This document shows positions 26,060-35,225 of a DNA stretch of 64,000 nucleotides, in pieces. The first letter of the stretch is position 1. Every line of letters begins with the position of its first letter. The notes below the pieces were generated by a model. The model was not told the origin of the DNA and did not search any database. It was given only the letters and a program-made list of their open reading frames with translations. The position numbers and the translations under genes were made by a program. The stretch comes from CAJXQU01 sp965223825. Its GTDB lineage: Bacteria; Pseudomonadota; Gammaproteobacteria; CAJXQU01. The stretch spans positions 3,100,001 to 3,164,000 of the forward strand of contig OZ245018.1 in assembly GCA_965223825.1 (NCBI GenBank), written 5' to 3'.

Positions 26060-27196
26060 TTATTTCAGTAGTCGTTTTACTTTATCTTGCAGTCGTTTGA
26101 ACAAACCAGCTTCTTCAACAGATTCCAGTGCGACTAACGGTACATTAGCAATTTCTTCTTCATTCAGCGTTACGCGTAAGCTGCCGAAGGTTTGTCCCGC
26201 CACAACCGGTGCTTCCAAATCGTTTGTGATGTCCATCGTTGCCGTTAAGTGTTCGAATTGTCGACGTGGAATAATCACGTTGAGATCGCTTTCAATACCC
26301 AGTGGTACCGTATTTTTTTCGCCCATCCAAATCTGCGCTTCACCTAAGGCAGTGTTCGCTTTTTTTAGCTTGTGCGTTTCGAAAAAACGAAAACCGTAAT
26401 TTAATAGTGATTGACTCGCATCGATGCGTGTATCTTTTGTTGCGGAGCCAAGTACCACAGAGATCAATCGCGTACCTTCACGTTCTGCCGAAGACACCAA
26501 ACAAAAACCAGCAGAATCAGTATGACCCGTTTTTACGCCATCAACAGAATCATCGCGCCATAACAGATTATTTCTATTCGTTTGTTTAATACCGCCGTAT
26601 TCATATTCTTTCACGGAATAACGGCGATACACGTCGGGGAAAGAGGCGATCAATTCTTCCGTTAATTTCACCATGTCTTGTGCTGTCGTATAGTGCTCTG
26701 GATCAGGCAATCCTGTTGAATTCATAAAGTGCGAGCCTTGCATGCCGAGTTCTTGCGCACGTAGATTCATCAATGCGGCGAACACATCTTCTGTACCTGA
26801 AATATGTTCGGCTAAGGCGACACTGGCGTCGTTGCCAGACTGGACGATGATGCCCATTAAGAGCTGATCTACCGTTACTTTGTCGCGCACTTCGAGGAAC
26901 ATACGGGAACCTTCCATTTTCCACGCTTTTTCACTGACGGTAACTTCATCCGTGAGTGAAATATTGCCGTCTTTTAATTCATGTGCGGCGACATAAATCG
27001 TCATGATTTTTGTCAGGCTGGCAGGCTCAACACGATCCGTAGAATTCCGCTCGGCGAGGACTTTGTCCGTCAGTGTATCCACCAGTACATAGGACTTGGC
27101 GTTAACATCTGGCGCGGCGGGGACGGGTAAAATGACGGCTTGGGAGAGCGACGTACACAACAACAAACATACTGCGATAAGGTTTTTCATTTTCAT
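26060..27196 (-). CDS. dacA: D-alanyl-D-alanine carboxypeptidase (PBP5/6 type)
   Basis: A 378-residue low-molecular-mass penicillin-binding protein with a signal peptide (ending SQA). The three active-site motifs are SLTK (ASLTKIMTIYVAA), SGN (VQSGNDASVA) and KTG (VKTGHTDSAG). A C-terminal beta domain and an amphipathic membrane-anchoring tail (LFKRLQDKVKRLLK) follow. It trims the terminal D-Ala from pentapeptides. Order rlpA-dacA is standard. Confidence 0.96.
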   Translation of the reverse strand: MKMKNLIAVCLLLCTSLSQAVILPVPAAPDVNAKSYVLVDTLTDKVLAERNSTDRVEPASLTKIMTIYVAAHELKDGNISLTDEVTVSEKAWKMEGSRMFLEVRDKVTVDQLLMGIIVQSGNDASVALAEHISGTEDVFAALMNLRAQELGMQGSHFMNSTGLPDPEHYTTAQDMVKLTEELIASFPDVYRRYSVKEYEYGGIKQTNRNNLLWRDDSVDGVKTGHTDSAGFCLVSSAEREGTRLISVVLGSATKDTRIDASQSLLNYGFRFFETHKLKKANTALGEAQIWMGEKNTVPLGIESDLNVIIPRRQFEHLTATMDITNDLEAPVVAGQTFGSLRVTLNEEEIANVPLVALESVEEAGLFKRLQDKVKRLLK

Positions 27197-27205
27197 CCGA
27201 GAAGT

Positions 27206-28165
27206 TTACTGGAAAACGACATGATGATCATACAGCCCCGCGCTATTTAAGCGGTGCACAATGTTATCCGCCACATCCACATCCAAGACTGGGCCAATGC
27301 GAACTTTGTACAAAGCACGTCCGCTCTTCGCGTCGTTTATAACGGCAATATTGCGATTTAAAAGACCTTGCACGCGCTGTTTGAGGCGCAGTGCATTTTG
27401 TTGATCAGAAAAAGCGCCAAGTTGCACAAACATTTGCTTGTCACTCGCCACCGGATCAATCTGGAGTGGTTCAAAATCTTGCTGCCCAACGTAATCTTGC
27501 TTGCCAGTTTGCGGTTCTCGACTTGGTTTTATGGCTTCCTTCGGTGTGACGCTGGTTGCTTGACTCACTGGCGCAGCTACTTTTCTCATCGTCTGTTGGC
27601 GAGTAGTGAGTTTCGGCGGCGCTGGCAGTGTACGGTGTGCTTGTGGATTCGCCGGATCGATGACGCGGATCTCGACAAGTCCCGTACCGTGACGTACTAG
27701 ATCAAGCTTGGCAGCGGCGACATAAGAGAGATCGATCACCCGGTTTTCATGGAACGGACCTCGATCATTTACCCGAACAATAATCCGCCTTCCATTGGTT
27801 AAATTCGTCACTTCGACATACGCCGGTAATTTAATGGATTTATGTGCAGCGGTCATTTTGTACATATCGTACGGTTCACCGCTGGAGGTGCGCTTACCAT
27901 GAAAATTGGGGCCGTACCAAGAGGCAATACCCTGCTCGGAAAAACCATGATTGGATGATCGCGTGTAATAGCGACGACCAAAAACCTCATACGATGCCGG
28001 ATTGCCATAACGACTCGGAGCTTCGTAACGCGGCACGGGGTTGGGAATATTATCCAAATCAACTGGCGTCGGTTTTGACCGGATAATGCGTGGCCCCGGC
28101 GAGGTACACGCCGCGATAACAGACACGAGTAAAATGCCGATCAGAATGTTGGAAAACCTAACCAT
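27206..28165 (-). CDS. rlpA: RlpA septal-ring lytic transglycosylase lipoprotein
   Basis: A 319-residue lipoprotein (signal ending VIAAC, Cys20). The double-psi beta-barrel domain (about 78-170) contains GIASWYGPNFHGKRTSSGEP, with the catalytic-type His and the later VNDRGPFHENRVIDLSYVAA. A C-terminal SPOR domain (about 242-318, FVQLGAFSDQQNALRLKQRV) targets denuded glycan. In Pseudomonas RlpA is a lytic transglycosylase. Confidence 0.95.
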   Translation of the reverse strand: MVRFSNILIGILLVSVIAACTSPGPRIIRSKPTPVDLDNIPNPVPRYEAPSRYGNPASYEVFGRRYYTRSSNHGFSEQGIASWYGPNFHGKRTSSGEPYDMYKMTAAHKSIKLPAYVEVTNLTNGRRIIVRVNDRGPFHENRVIDLSYVAAAKLDLVRHGTGLVEIRVIDPANPQAHRTLPAPPKLTTRQQTMRKVAAPVSQATSVTPKEAIKPSREPQTGKQDYVGQQDFEPLQIDPVASDKQMFVQLGAFSDQQNALRLKQRVQGLLNRNIAVINDAKSGRALYKVRIGPVLDVDVADNIVHRLNSAGLYDHHVVFQ

Positions 28166-28177
28166 TTTTACGATCCG

Positions 28178-29182
28178 TTATTTTTTGAGCGCTTGAGCGA
28201 TATATGCCTCACGAACGGCTTGTGACAATTGGAATACCGCCAGCGCATACATTGGGCTGTGGTTATAACGTGTGATCGTATAAAAGTTCTGGAAACCCAC
28301 CCAATACTCATCGTCATTTTTTTGCCTGAATTTGAGTAAAGCGCTGTCTGGGTTGCCAGGCACATCCCGTTTTAATGTGAGTACATCTTGTCGCAGATCC
28401 GCTAACGGAATCGTCGGCTTTAAGCCTTTATCGAGATAAATATCTAAACTCGTCTGATCCACACCAGCCTTCACCCATGCCGGTATCGCAACGGGCTCAC
28501 CCGCCTGCCAGCGATGCTCTTTAAAATAATTTGCGACACTGCCGATGATATCCGCTGGATTGTCCCAAATATTGATCTGCCCATCATTATCAAAATCAAC
28601 CGCGTAACTTTGGAAACTACTCGGGATAAATTGCGGCATGCCCATCGCGCCAGCATAAGAGCCCATCAAGCTGGTTGGATCAATATTCAAACGACGCGTA
28701 AAGAGTAAAAATTCGCGTAACTGTTTACGGAAAAATTCAGCACGCGGCGGATAGTTAAAGCCGAGTGTCGAGAGTGAATCAAGCACGCGATATTTCCCTT
28801 TATAAAGACCGTAATAGGTTTCAACGCCGATGATCGCGACAATCACTTCACGTGCAACGCCGTATTGCTGTTCAGCCGCTAATAAAATATCTAAATGTTC
28901 CTGCCAGAATTCGACGCCTTTTTTCGTGCGTTTTTCTGTCATAAAAATCGGACGGTATTCAAACCATTCTTTAGATTTCTCTGCTGGTCGCGAGATCGAT
29001 TCGAGAACGTTATCCAATAATACTGCTTTGCCGAGCAACGCGGTCAGTTCAGCGCGGTTGAAGTCATGCTCATTGACCATTTCGTCAATAAAGGCGGCTT
29101 TTACATCCGTATTAAATTCTTCAGCGAAAACACTTTGACCTAAAAAAGGTAAAATGGATAAAAGGAAAATAAGTTTTTTCAT
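28178..29182 (-). CDS. mltB: Membrane-bound lytic murein transglycosylase B
   Basis: A 334-residue family 3 lytic transglycosylase with a signal peptide (1-20, ending VFA). The catalytic Glu is in IIGVETYYGLYKGKYRVLDS, followed by the family's GSYAGAMGMPQFIPSSFQSY segment. The N-terminus has no lipobox Cys, so it may be the soluble (Slt35-like) periplasmic form. It cleaves glycan strands and lies directly downstream of rodA. Confidence 0.94.
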   Translation of the reverse strand: MKKLIFLLSILPFLGQSVFAEEFNTDVKAAFIDEMVNEHDFNRAELTALLGKAVLLDNVLESISRPAEKSKEWFEYRPIFMTEKRTKKGVEFWQEHLDILLAAEQQYGVAREVIVAIIGVETYYGLYKGKYRVLDSLSTLGFNYPPRAEFFRKQLREFLLFTRRLNIDPTSLMGSYAGAMGMPQFIPSSFQSYAVDFDNDGQINIWDNPADIIGSVANYFKEHRWQAGEPVAIPAWVKAGVDQTSLDIYLDKGLKPTIPLADLRQDVLTLKRDVPGNPDSALLKFRQKNDDEYWVGFQNFYTITRYNHSPMYALAVFQLSQAVREAYIAQALKK

Positions 29183-29189
29183 ATAAAAA

Positions 29190-30284
29190 TTATCTCGACA
29201 TTAACTGACGATGTGTATAAGCAGACATAATCAGGCCAAAGCCCAACATTAGGGTGACTAAAGATGTGCCACCGTAACTGATCAGCGGCAGCGGTACCCC
29301 AACCACAGGTAGCTGGCCACTGACCATGCCTATGTTAACAAAAACGTAAATGAAAAAGGTCAGGCCGAGGCTTCCTGCCAGCAATCGCCCAAACGTACCT
29401 TGTGCCTGCGTAGCCATGTATAAACAACGCGCAATAACAAAGCCGTACAGTACTAAAAGGCCCATGACGCCGAGGAAACCAAATTCCTCACAAAAGACCG
29501 CAAAAATAAAGTCGGTGGTGCGCTCCGGTAAGAAACCCAACTGAGACTGCGTGCCATTGAACAAGCCCTTCCCGAAGAGTCCGCCCGAGCCGACTGCGAT
29601 CTTGGATTGAATAATATGATAACCCGCGCCCAATGGATCTTTTTCTGGGTTAAACATCGTTAAGACGCGCTGCTTTTGATAATCCTTCATCACATACCAT
29701 AAAAGTGGTGCAGCAGCGAAGCTCAGCACCGTTGCAAGCGTGATCAGACGCCAACGTAGTCCTGCTAAGAAAAGAGCAAAACAGCCGGATGCCGCGATCA
29801 GGATCGATGTCCCTAAATCCGGTTGCCGCGCGATCAAGACTGTTGGAACAGCAATGATTAACAGCGTCATCAATACCTGTTTAAACGCCGGCGGTGCGTG
29901 TTTGTCATTCAAATACCAAGCAACCATCATCGGCACCGCGAGCTTCATCAACTCAGACGGTTGGAAGCGGATCACTTTCAAATCCAGCCAACGCTGTGCG
30001 CCTTTACCCGATGATCCAAAGAACATCACAGCGAACAGCAAAATCAAACCGATAGCGTAAAGCCATGGTGTCCAGCGAATGATCGTTCGCATGGGAATTT
30101 GCGCAAGCAGAAATAAGCCCGTCAAACCAAGTCCGATCCGCGTCGCTTGCCGAATAATAATATCCACCCGTTGATCGGCTGCGCTGTACAACACCACCAA
30201 GCCCAGCACGAGCAGTAAAAACAACCCGATCAGCAGCGTGATATCGATATGCAGGCGGAGAAATATATTTCGCTGTGGATCCAT
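29190..30284 (-). CDS. rodA: Peptidoglycan glycosyltransferase RodA
   Basis: A 364-residue SEDS-family polymerase with ten predicted membrane helices. Signature regions are VIRFQPSELMKLAVPMMVAW, ARQPDLGTSILI (catalytic Asp) and GVPLPLISYGGTSLVTLMLG. It polymerises glycan strands for cell elongation together with PBP2. Its start overlaps the last base of mrdA. Confidence 0.97.
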   Translation of the reverse strand: MDPQRNIFLRLHIDITLLIGLFLLLVLGLVVLYSAADQRVDIIIRQATRIGLGLTGLFLLAQIPMRTIIRWTPWLYAIGLILLFAVMFFGSSGKGAQRWLDLKVIRFQPSELMKLAVPMMVAWYLNDKHAPPAFKQVLMTLLIIAVPTVLIARQPDLGTSILIAASGCFALFLAGLRWRLITLATVLSFAAAPLLWYVMKDYQKQRVLTMFNPEKDPLGAGYHIIQSKIAVGSGGLFGKGLFNGTQSQLGFLPERTTDFIFAVFCEEFGFLGVMGLLVLYGFVIARCLYMATQAQGTFGRLLAGSLGLTFFIYVFVNIGMVSGQLPVVGVPLPLISYGGTSLVTLMLGFGLIMSAYTHRQLMSR

Positions 30285-32146
30285 CAGTGATTTGTTTTCA
30301 TGTAGTAATCAAGAATTTCACGCGCGACAGGGGCTGCTGCTCGTCCACCGCTGCCACCATGTTCAACCACCACGGCAATCGCGATCGTTGGGTTTGTTAT
30401 CGGTGCAAATGCAATAAATAACGCGTGATCACGCAGATGCTCTGGCAGGTCTTCTTGCAGAATTTTTTCATCTTCGTTGCCCTGCTTTAAGCCGTACACC
30501 TGGGTCGTACCGGTCTTGCCGGCAAATTCGTAAAACGCGCCATACCCCACTTTTCGCGCCGTACCGCGCTCGCCGAGTACCACATCACGCATGGCTTGTA
30601 TGATCAATTCCCAATCCGTCTCACTCGCCTGCACCTGTTGCATTGGCACTTCGATCAGGCGATCAGTCGCGGCCTTACTCATTGGATCGGCGATCTGTCC
30701 GACGATGCGCGGTGTCACATATTTTCCTTTCAACGCGAGTGTCGCCGTAGCTGAAGCTAATTGCACGGGTGTGGTCAGCATATAACCTTGACCAATACCC
30801 GTGATCAAGGTTTCACCGGGATACCATCCGACATCTTTCGCTTTCAGCTTCCATTCGCGCGAGGGCAACAAACCGCCCGCCTCACCGAATGTATCAACAC
30901 CCGTCACACGGCCGAAACCGAAGTGCCCCAGATAGCTATGCATACGATCAATACCGAGATCGTATGCCAGTTCGTAATAATAAACATCGCAAGATTCGAT
31001 AATCGAGCGCGGAATGTCCACCGCACCGTGTCCAGACTTATTCCAACAACGATAGCGACGCTTGCCATTCTCAAGTGTGAACCAACCCGGACACCATGTA
31101 TGCTCATGCGGGGTGCGCACATCATAGAATCGCCCGGCAAGTGACATAAATGGCTTCAGAGTTGAACCCGGTGGATATTGGCCTTGAATCGCACGGTTAA
31201 ACATCGGTCGTGCAGTTGACTCATTTAACGTCTGGTAACGCTCTTGCGAGATCCCATTAACAAACCAATTCGGGTTGAAACTGGGGTACGTCACTTGTGC
31301 GAGGATTGCCCCTGTTGCCGGTTCGATCGCGACCACTGCGCCACGCCGTGCACCTAGGGCATCTGCCGCAACCTGTTGTAATTTTGTATCAATCGTCAGG
31401 TAGAGATCTTTTCCCGGAATCGGCGATTCGCGTTTAAGTACTTTCAGCACGCGGCCCTGTGCGTTGATCTCAACTTGTTGATACCCCACTTGGCCGTGCA
31501 AGGAAGGCTCGTAAGCTTTCTCTATGCCTGTTTTACCGATATGTAAGGTGTCAACATAATTCGACTTTTCGATAACCCGCTCATCTTCCTGATTGATCCG
31601 TCCAACATAGCCGACGATATGCGCAAACTTGTCCGCCAGTGGATAATGCCGGATCTGATCGGTCACGATATTGACACCTGGTAAGCGATGCCGGTTAACC
31701 GAAATCCGAGCGATCTGTTCTTCTTTAAGATCTTGCTTGATCAGCACAGCTTCAAATTTACGTTTACGCTCTGCTTGCTTTTTGAATCGCGAGATTTCTT
31801 CGCTTGATAAACCAATGATATTGTTGATCAAGACGAGCAGCTGATCGAGATCACCCGCTTGTTCCGGGATCACTTCCAATGTGTAAGTCGGGATATTCTC
31901 TGCGAGTAGGACACCATCACGACTAAATATCAATCCTCGTGGTGGTGCAAGCGGTAAAATCTTAACGCGGTTTTCTTTTGATCGCGTGGTGAAATGCTCG
32001 TGCTGTAAAATCTGCAAATCAACCAAACGCGCCGACAATATGCCGAACAAGAGAATAATCAGCAGTATCGCCACGATGATGCGGTGGTTAAATATGCGGC
32101 TTTCTTGACCGACATTTTTCAGCGTTAATGAACGTGAGCGAGGCAT
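30284..32146 (-). CDS. mrdA: Penicillin-binding protein 2
   Basis: A 620-residue class B PBP. One N-terminal helix (about 22-44), a dimerisation/pedestal region, and the transpeptidase domain with the active Ser in YPPGSTLKPFMSL, the SxN-equivalent IIESCDVYYYE and KTG in AGKTGTTQVYG. It cross-links side-wall peptidoglycan as RodA's partner. The gene follows mreD by 24 bases in one reverse-strand unit. Confidence 0.97.
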   Translation of the reverse strand: MPRSRSLTLKNVGQESRIFNHRIIVAILLIILLFGILSARLVDLQILQHEHFTTRSKENRVKILPLAPPRGLIFSRDGVLLAENIPTYTLEVIPEQAGDLDQLLVLINNIIGLSSEEISRFKKQAERKRKFEAVLIKQDLKEEQIARISVNRHRLPGVNIVTDQIRHYPLADKFAHIVGYVGRINQEDERVIEKSNYVDTLHIGKTGIEKAYEPSLHGQVGYQQVEINAQGRVLKVLKRESPIPGKDLYLTIDTKLQQVAADALGARRGAVVAIEPATGAILAQVTYPSFNPNWFVNGISQERYQTLNESTARPMFNRAIQGQYPPGSTLKPFMSLAGRFYDVRTPHEHTWCPGWFTLENGKRRYRCWNKSGHGAVDIPRSIIESCDVYYYELAYDLGIDRMHSYLGHFGFGRVTGVDTFGEAGGLLPSREWKLKAKDVGWYPGETLITGIGQGYMLTTPVQLASATATLALKGKYVTPRIVGQIADPMSKAATDRLIEVPMQQVQASETDWELIIQAMRDVVLGERGTARKVGYGAFYEFAGKTGTTQVYGLKQGNEDEKILQEDLPEHLRDHALFIAFAPITNPTIAIAVVVEHGGSGGRAAAPVAREILDYYMKTNH

Positions 32147-32170
32147 GAGATTAGTTTGAGTAAGTCCCGA

Positions 32171-32656
32171 TCAGCTCACTTTTGCTCTGCGACGAATATC
32201 GCGTAAAACAACAAATAACCAAGGCCATAAAAGCATACTTGATAGCGCCGGTTGCAAAAAAGCCCATGAATTCGGCGCGCGGCCAACAATGCCGTTGACC
32301 CACGCAATAAGGCAAACGTAAATGGCGATCATACTGCCGATAAATAACGATTGTTGATAAAGTGGATACTGCCGGATTTGCAAATGCAGCTTACTGGTAA
32401 TGTAGGTGATCACCGCTAGGCCCATAGCATGTTGCCCCAACAAAGTCCCTTGCAAGACATCCAATAACAATCCTACGATCCAAGCCGTACCAATACTGAC
32501 ACGACGTGGTAGTGCAAGTGTCCAGTAAATGAGCACCATCGCAACCCAGCTAGGCCGCCATTGTGTGAACCATTCAGGTAGGGGGACAATTTGGAGAATT
32601 AACGCGATCAACAGCGTCAGGAGGATAATCCAGTAATTCCGATGCTGACCCGCCAT
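32171..32656 (-). CDS. mreD: Rod-shape determining membrane protein MreD
   Basis: A 161-residue membrane protein with five to six helices, matching MreD in size and in RPSWVAMVLIYWTLALPRRV and GLLLDVLQGTLLGQHA. It links the MreB cytoskeleton to the elongation machinery and starts three bases after mreC. Confidence 0.95.
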   Translation of the reverse strand: MAGQHRNYWIILLTLLIALILQIVPLPEWFTQWRPSWVAMVLIYWTLALPRRVSIGTAWIVGLLLDVLQGTLLGQHAMGLAVITYITSKLHLQIRQYPLYQQSLFIGSMIAIYVCLIAWVNGIVGRAPNSWAFLQPALSSMLLWPWLFVVLRDIRRRAKVS

Positions 32657-32659
32657 AAC

Positions 32660-33529
32660 TTAGCGATTTAACGCGACAGGATCGATTTCCGTTTCTTCTT
32701 CCGCAGCCGCGATACCGGGCCACAACAGCAAGACTTCCCGCGCCTTGGCTAAACTTGCGATCGGCTCAACATTGACTTGCGTGAAGTTCTCACCCGGGTG
32801 CATTGCAACGGTTTTCACTTTCCCAACCGGGTAGCCTTTTGGAAAATGTCCGCCCATACCAGAAGAGATCAGCAGATCACCTTCTTTCACATCGGATTCT
32901 GGTGAGAGAAAATCAAGCCGGAGATCAGCGTTAAAACCATTCCCCACCGCAATGGCACGTACTCCGCTGCGATTCACTTCAACGGGAATCGCGTGCTCTG
33001 TATCAATCACCATGATCCCAGTGCTTGATACAGGACCAACATGCACAATCTGGCCAAGCACACCACGCTCATCCACGATCGGTTGTCCGAGGAAAACACC
33101 ATCATTTTTGCCTTTATTCAAGACAAATTTATGTGTATCTGTGGCTTGCTGAACGGCTAGTAGATCTGCGACGAGTACGCGTTCACCTTGGCGAATCGGT
33201 GACTCGATAAGGCCACGTAACCGCTGGTTTTCCAACACCATGGTGTCGAATTTTTGTGATCGGGTTTTTAACAACAGGTTCTCTTCTCTGAGCTGATGAT
33301 TTTCATCCATCAACGCTTTACGTGAGACCAGACTCTCGGACACGAAACTGCCGACCTCGACCGGCAAATTCACCACGTACTGCACAGGATAAACCACGGT
33401 AGATAAGTAGCTTCTTACCGTTTCAAGATAATCTAACCGATGATCAACCGTCATCATGACGATCGACGCCATCATGCATAACAGTAGGCGTAAGCTCACC
33501 AACGGTTGTTTGTTAAATATCGGTTTAAT
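32660..33529 (-). CDS. mreC: Rod-shape determining protein MreC, probable ATT start
   Basis: MreC with one N-terminal helix, a coiled coil (about 75-115, ENHQLREENLLLKTRSQKFD) and two periplasmic beta barrels (VNKGKNDGVFLGQPIVDERG-like region onward). The frame has no ATG or GTG near the expected start. Conserved gammaproteobacterial MreC begins MKPIF; here the reading frame gives IKPIFNKQPLVSLRLLL, with ATT at 33529-33527 in the Met position and GGAG (33541-33538) eight bases before it. A TAA stop lies six codons upstream. I therefore annotate ATT as the start (289 residues). Internal TTG (33502) or GTG (33499) are fallback starts without a ribosome site. Confidence 0.9.
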   Translation of the reverse strand: MKPIFNKQPLVSLRLLLCMMASIVMMTVDHRLDYLETVRSYLSTVVYPVQYVVNLPVEVGSFVSESLVSRKALMDENHQLREENLLLKTRSQKFDTMVLENQRLRGLIESPIRQGERVLVADLLAVQQATDTHKFVLNKGKNDGVFLGQPIVDERGVLGQIVHVGPVSSTGIMVIDTEHAIPVEVNRSGVRAIAVGNGFNADLRLDFLSPESDVKEGDLLISSGMGGHFPKGYPVGKVKTVAMHPGENFTQVNVEPIASLAKAREVLLLWPGIAAAEEETEIDPVALNR

Positions 33530-33566
33530 CTTAAGTGCTCCGTACGTTAATTAATGTCATAAACTT

Positions 33567-34613
33567 TTAATCTAAAGAAAGAATTTCGGGCCCATGCTGC
33601 TCGATCATTTCAAGCACTTTACCGCCGCCGCGCGCCACACAAGTGAGAGGGTCTTCCGCAATGATGACAGGCAAACCGGTTTCTTCCATCAACAAACGTT
33701 CCATATCGCGCATCAATGCACCACCGCCTGTGACGACAATACCGCGTTCAGACACATCTGCTGCTAATTCTGGTGGGGTTTTCTCAAGGGCCGCTTTTAC
33801 CGCGCCGACTATCCCCGCCAGCGGTTCCTGCAAGGCTTCCAAGACTTCATTACTATTTAATGTAAAGCTGCGCGGCAAGCCTTCTGCTAGGTTACGCCCA
33901 CGGACTTCAATTTCCAGTACTTCATTACCCGGATAGGCACAACCAATGGTGTGCTTGATTCGTTCTGCTGTCGCCGCGCCAATCAGTGAACCATAGTTAC
34001 GACGGACGTAGCTGATGATCGCTTCATCAAATGTATCACCGCCCACTCTGACAGAGTCAGAATAGACAATTCCGTTCAATGAAATAACAGCCACTTCCGT
34101 TGTGCCACCACCAATGTCCAACACCATCGAACCACTTGCGTCACTCACTGGCATACCCGCGCCGATCGCCGCTGACATAGGCTCGTCGATCAAATACACT
34201 TCTCTCGCGCCCGCGCCCTGTGCTGATTCTTTGATTGCACGTCGCTCAACCTGAGTCGATCCACAAGGTACGCAGATCAGCACTCGTGGACTCGGTTTGA
34301 AGAAACGTTCTCCATGTACTTTGTGTATGAACGCTTGCAGCATTTTCTCAGTCACTGTGAAATCGGCGATCACACCGTCTTTCAACGGACGCATTGCTTC
34401 AATGTGGCCAGGCGTTCGACCTAACATCGCCTTTGCTTCCGCGCCGACGGCGGCAACGGATTTCGTACTGTTTGAATCACGTCCGGTACGAATGGCGACG
34501 ACTGAAGGTTCATTAAGTACAATGCCCTTACCACGCACATAGATCAGGGTGTTAGCTGTACCAAGGTCGATCGAAAGATCGTTTGAGAATAATCCGCGAA
34601 TCCTGTTAAACAT
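33567..34613 (-). CDS. mreB: Actin-like rod-shape protein MreB
   Basis: A 348-residue actin homologue. Seen: FSNDLSIDLGTANTLIYVRG (phosphate 1), VLDIGGGTTEVAVISL (phosphate 2) and VVTGGGALMRDMERLL (adenosine motif). Length and sequence are those of the canonical mreB at the head of mreBCD. It is divergent from gatC. Confidence 0.98.
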   Translation of the reverse strand: MFNRIRGLFSNDLSIDLGTANTLIYVRGKGIVLNEPSVVAIRTGRDSNSTKSVAAVGAEAKAMLGRTPGHIEAMRPLKDGVIADFTVTEKMLQAFIHKVHGERFFKPSPRVLICVPCGSTQVERRAIKESAQGAGAREVYLIDEPMSAAIGAGMPVSDASGSMVLDIGGGTTEVAVISLNGIVYSDSVRVGGDTFDEAIISYVRRNYGSLIGAATAERIKHTIGCAYPGNEVLEIEVRGRNLAEGLPRSFTLNSNEVLEALQEPLAGIVGAVKAALEKTPPELAADVSERGIVVTGGGALMRDMERLLMEETGLPVIIAEDPLTCVARGGGKVLEMIEQHGPEILSLD

Positions 34614-34897
34614 ATTATATAGACTTTCCTGTTAATCCTTTAAGACACCGCACTTTCGGGTGGTTACATAATCGGGAAATCGCCGTCATCAATGACTGCG
34701 ACAAACAGACGATTTGGGTGTAATCGTCAGGATCGAGATGAAGTAGATCTGGGACGAGTCACACTCTAGGGCCAGATGTATCGGTCTTGTCATCCACGCA
34801 CCATCGCCGTTGTGCGACTCTAGCAGTGGCCGAACCTTTCGGCAAGCCTGATGAGTATGTTAAATTCCCCTCTTTTAACGTGAAGCGGATGAATTCC

Positions 34898-35185
34898 ATG
34901 GCATTGGAAAAGAACGAGGTAGACGGTATCGCGCGGCTGGCACGGTTAGCCATTGACGAAGATAAAAAAGACGCGCTGGCAGAACAACTTTCCAGCATCC
35001 TCGGGCTGGTTGATCAAATGAACGCAATCGACACGTCAAATATCGAGCCGATCGCGCACCCACTCGACCTGATCGCTCGCACACGCGAGGACAAGATCAC
35101 GGAAACCAATCAACGTGAGAAATTTCAAGCGATCGCTCCGGCGGTAGAAAATGGCTTGTATCTCGTCCCGAAAGTAATCGAGTGA
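34898..35185 (+). CDS. gatC: Asp/Glu-tRNA amidotransferase subunit C
   Basis: A 95-residue GatC, starting MALEKNEVDGIARLARLAID at 34898; an in-frame ATG at 34889 is also possible and neither has a clear ribosome site. DLIARTREDKITE and FQAIAPAVENGLYLVPKVIE are typical. It stabilises GatA in the amidotransferase that converts Glu-tRNA-Gln and Asp-tRNA-Asn. Confidence 0.95.
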   Translation: MALEKNEVDGIARLARLAIDEDKKDALAEQLSSILGLVDQMNAIDTSNIEPIAHPLDLIARTREDKITETNQREKFQAIAPAVENGLYLVPKVIE

Positions 35186-35225
35186 TCACACACAACGACT
35201 ATGCCGACCCTTTAAGAACAACAAA

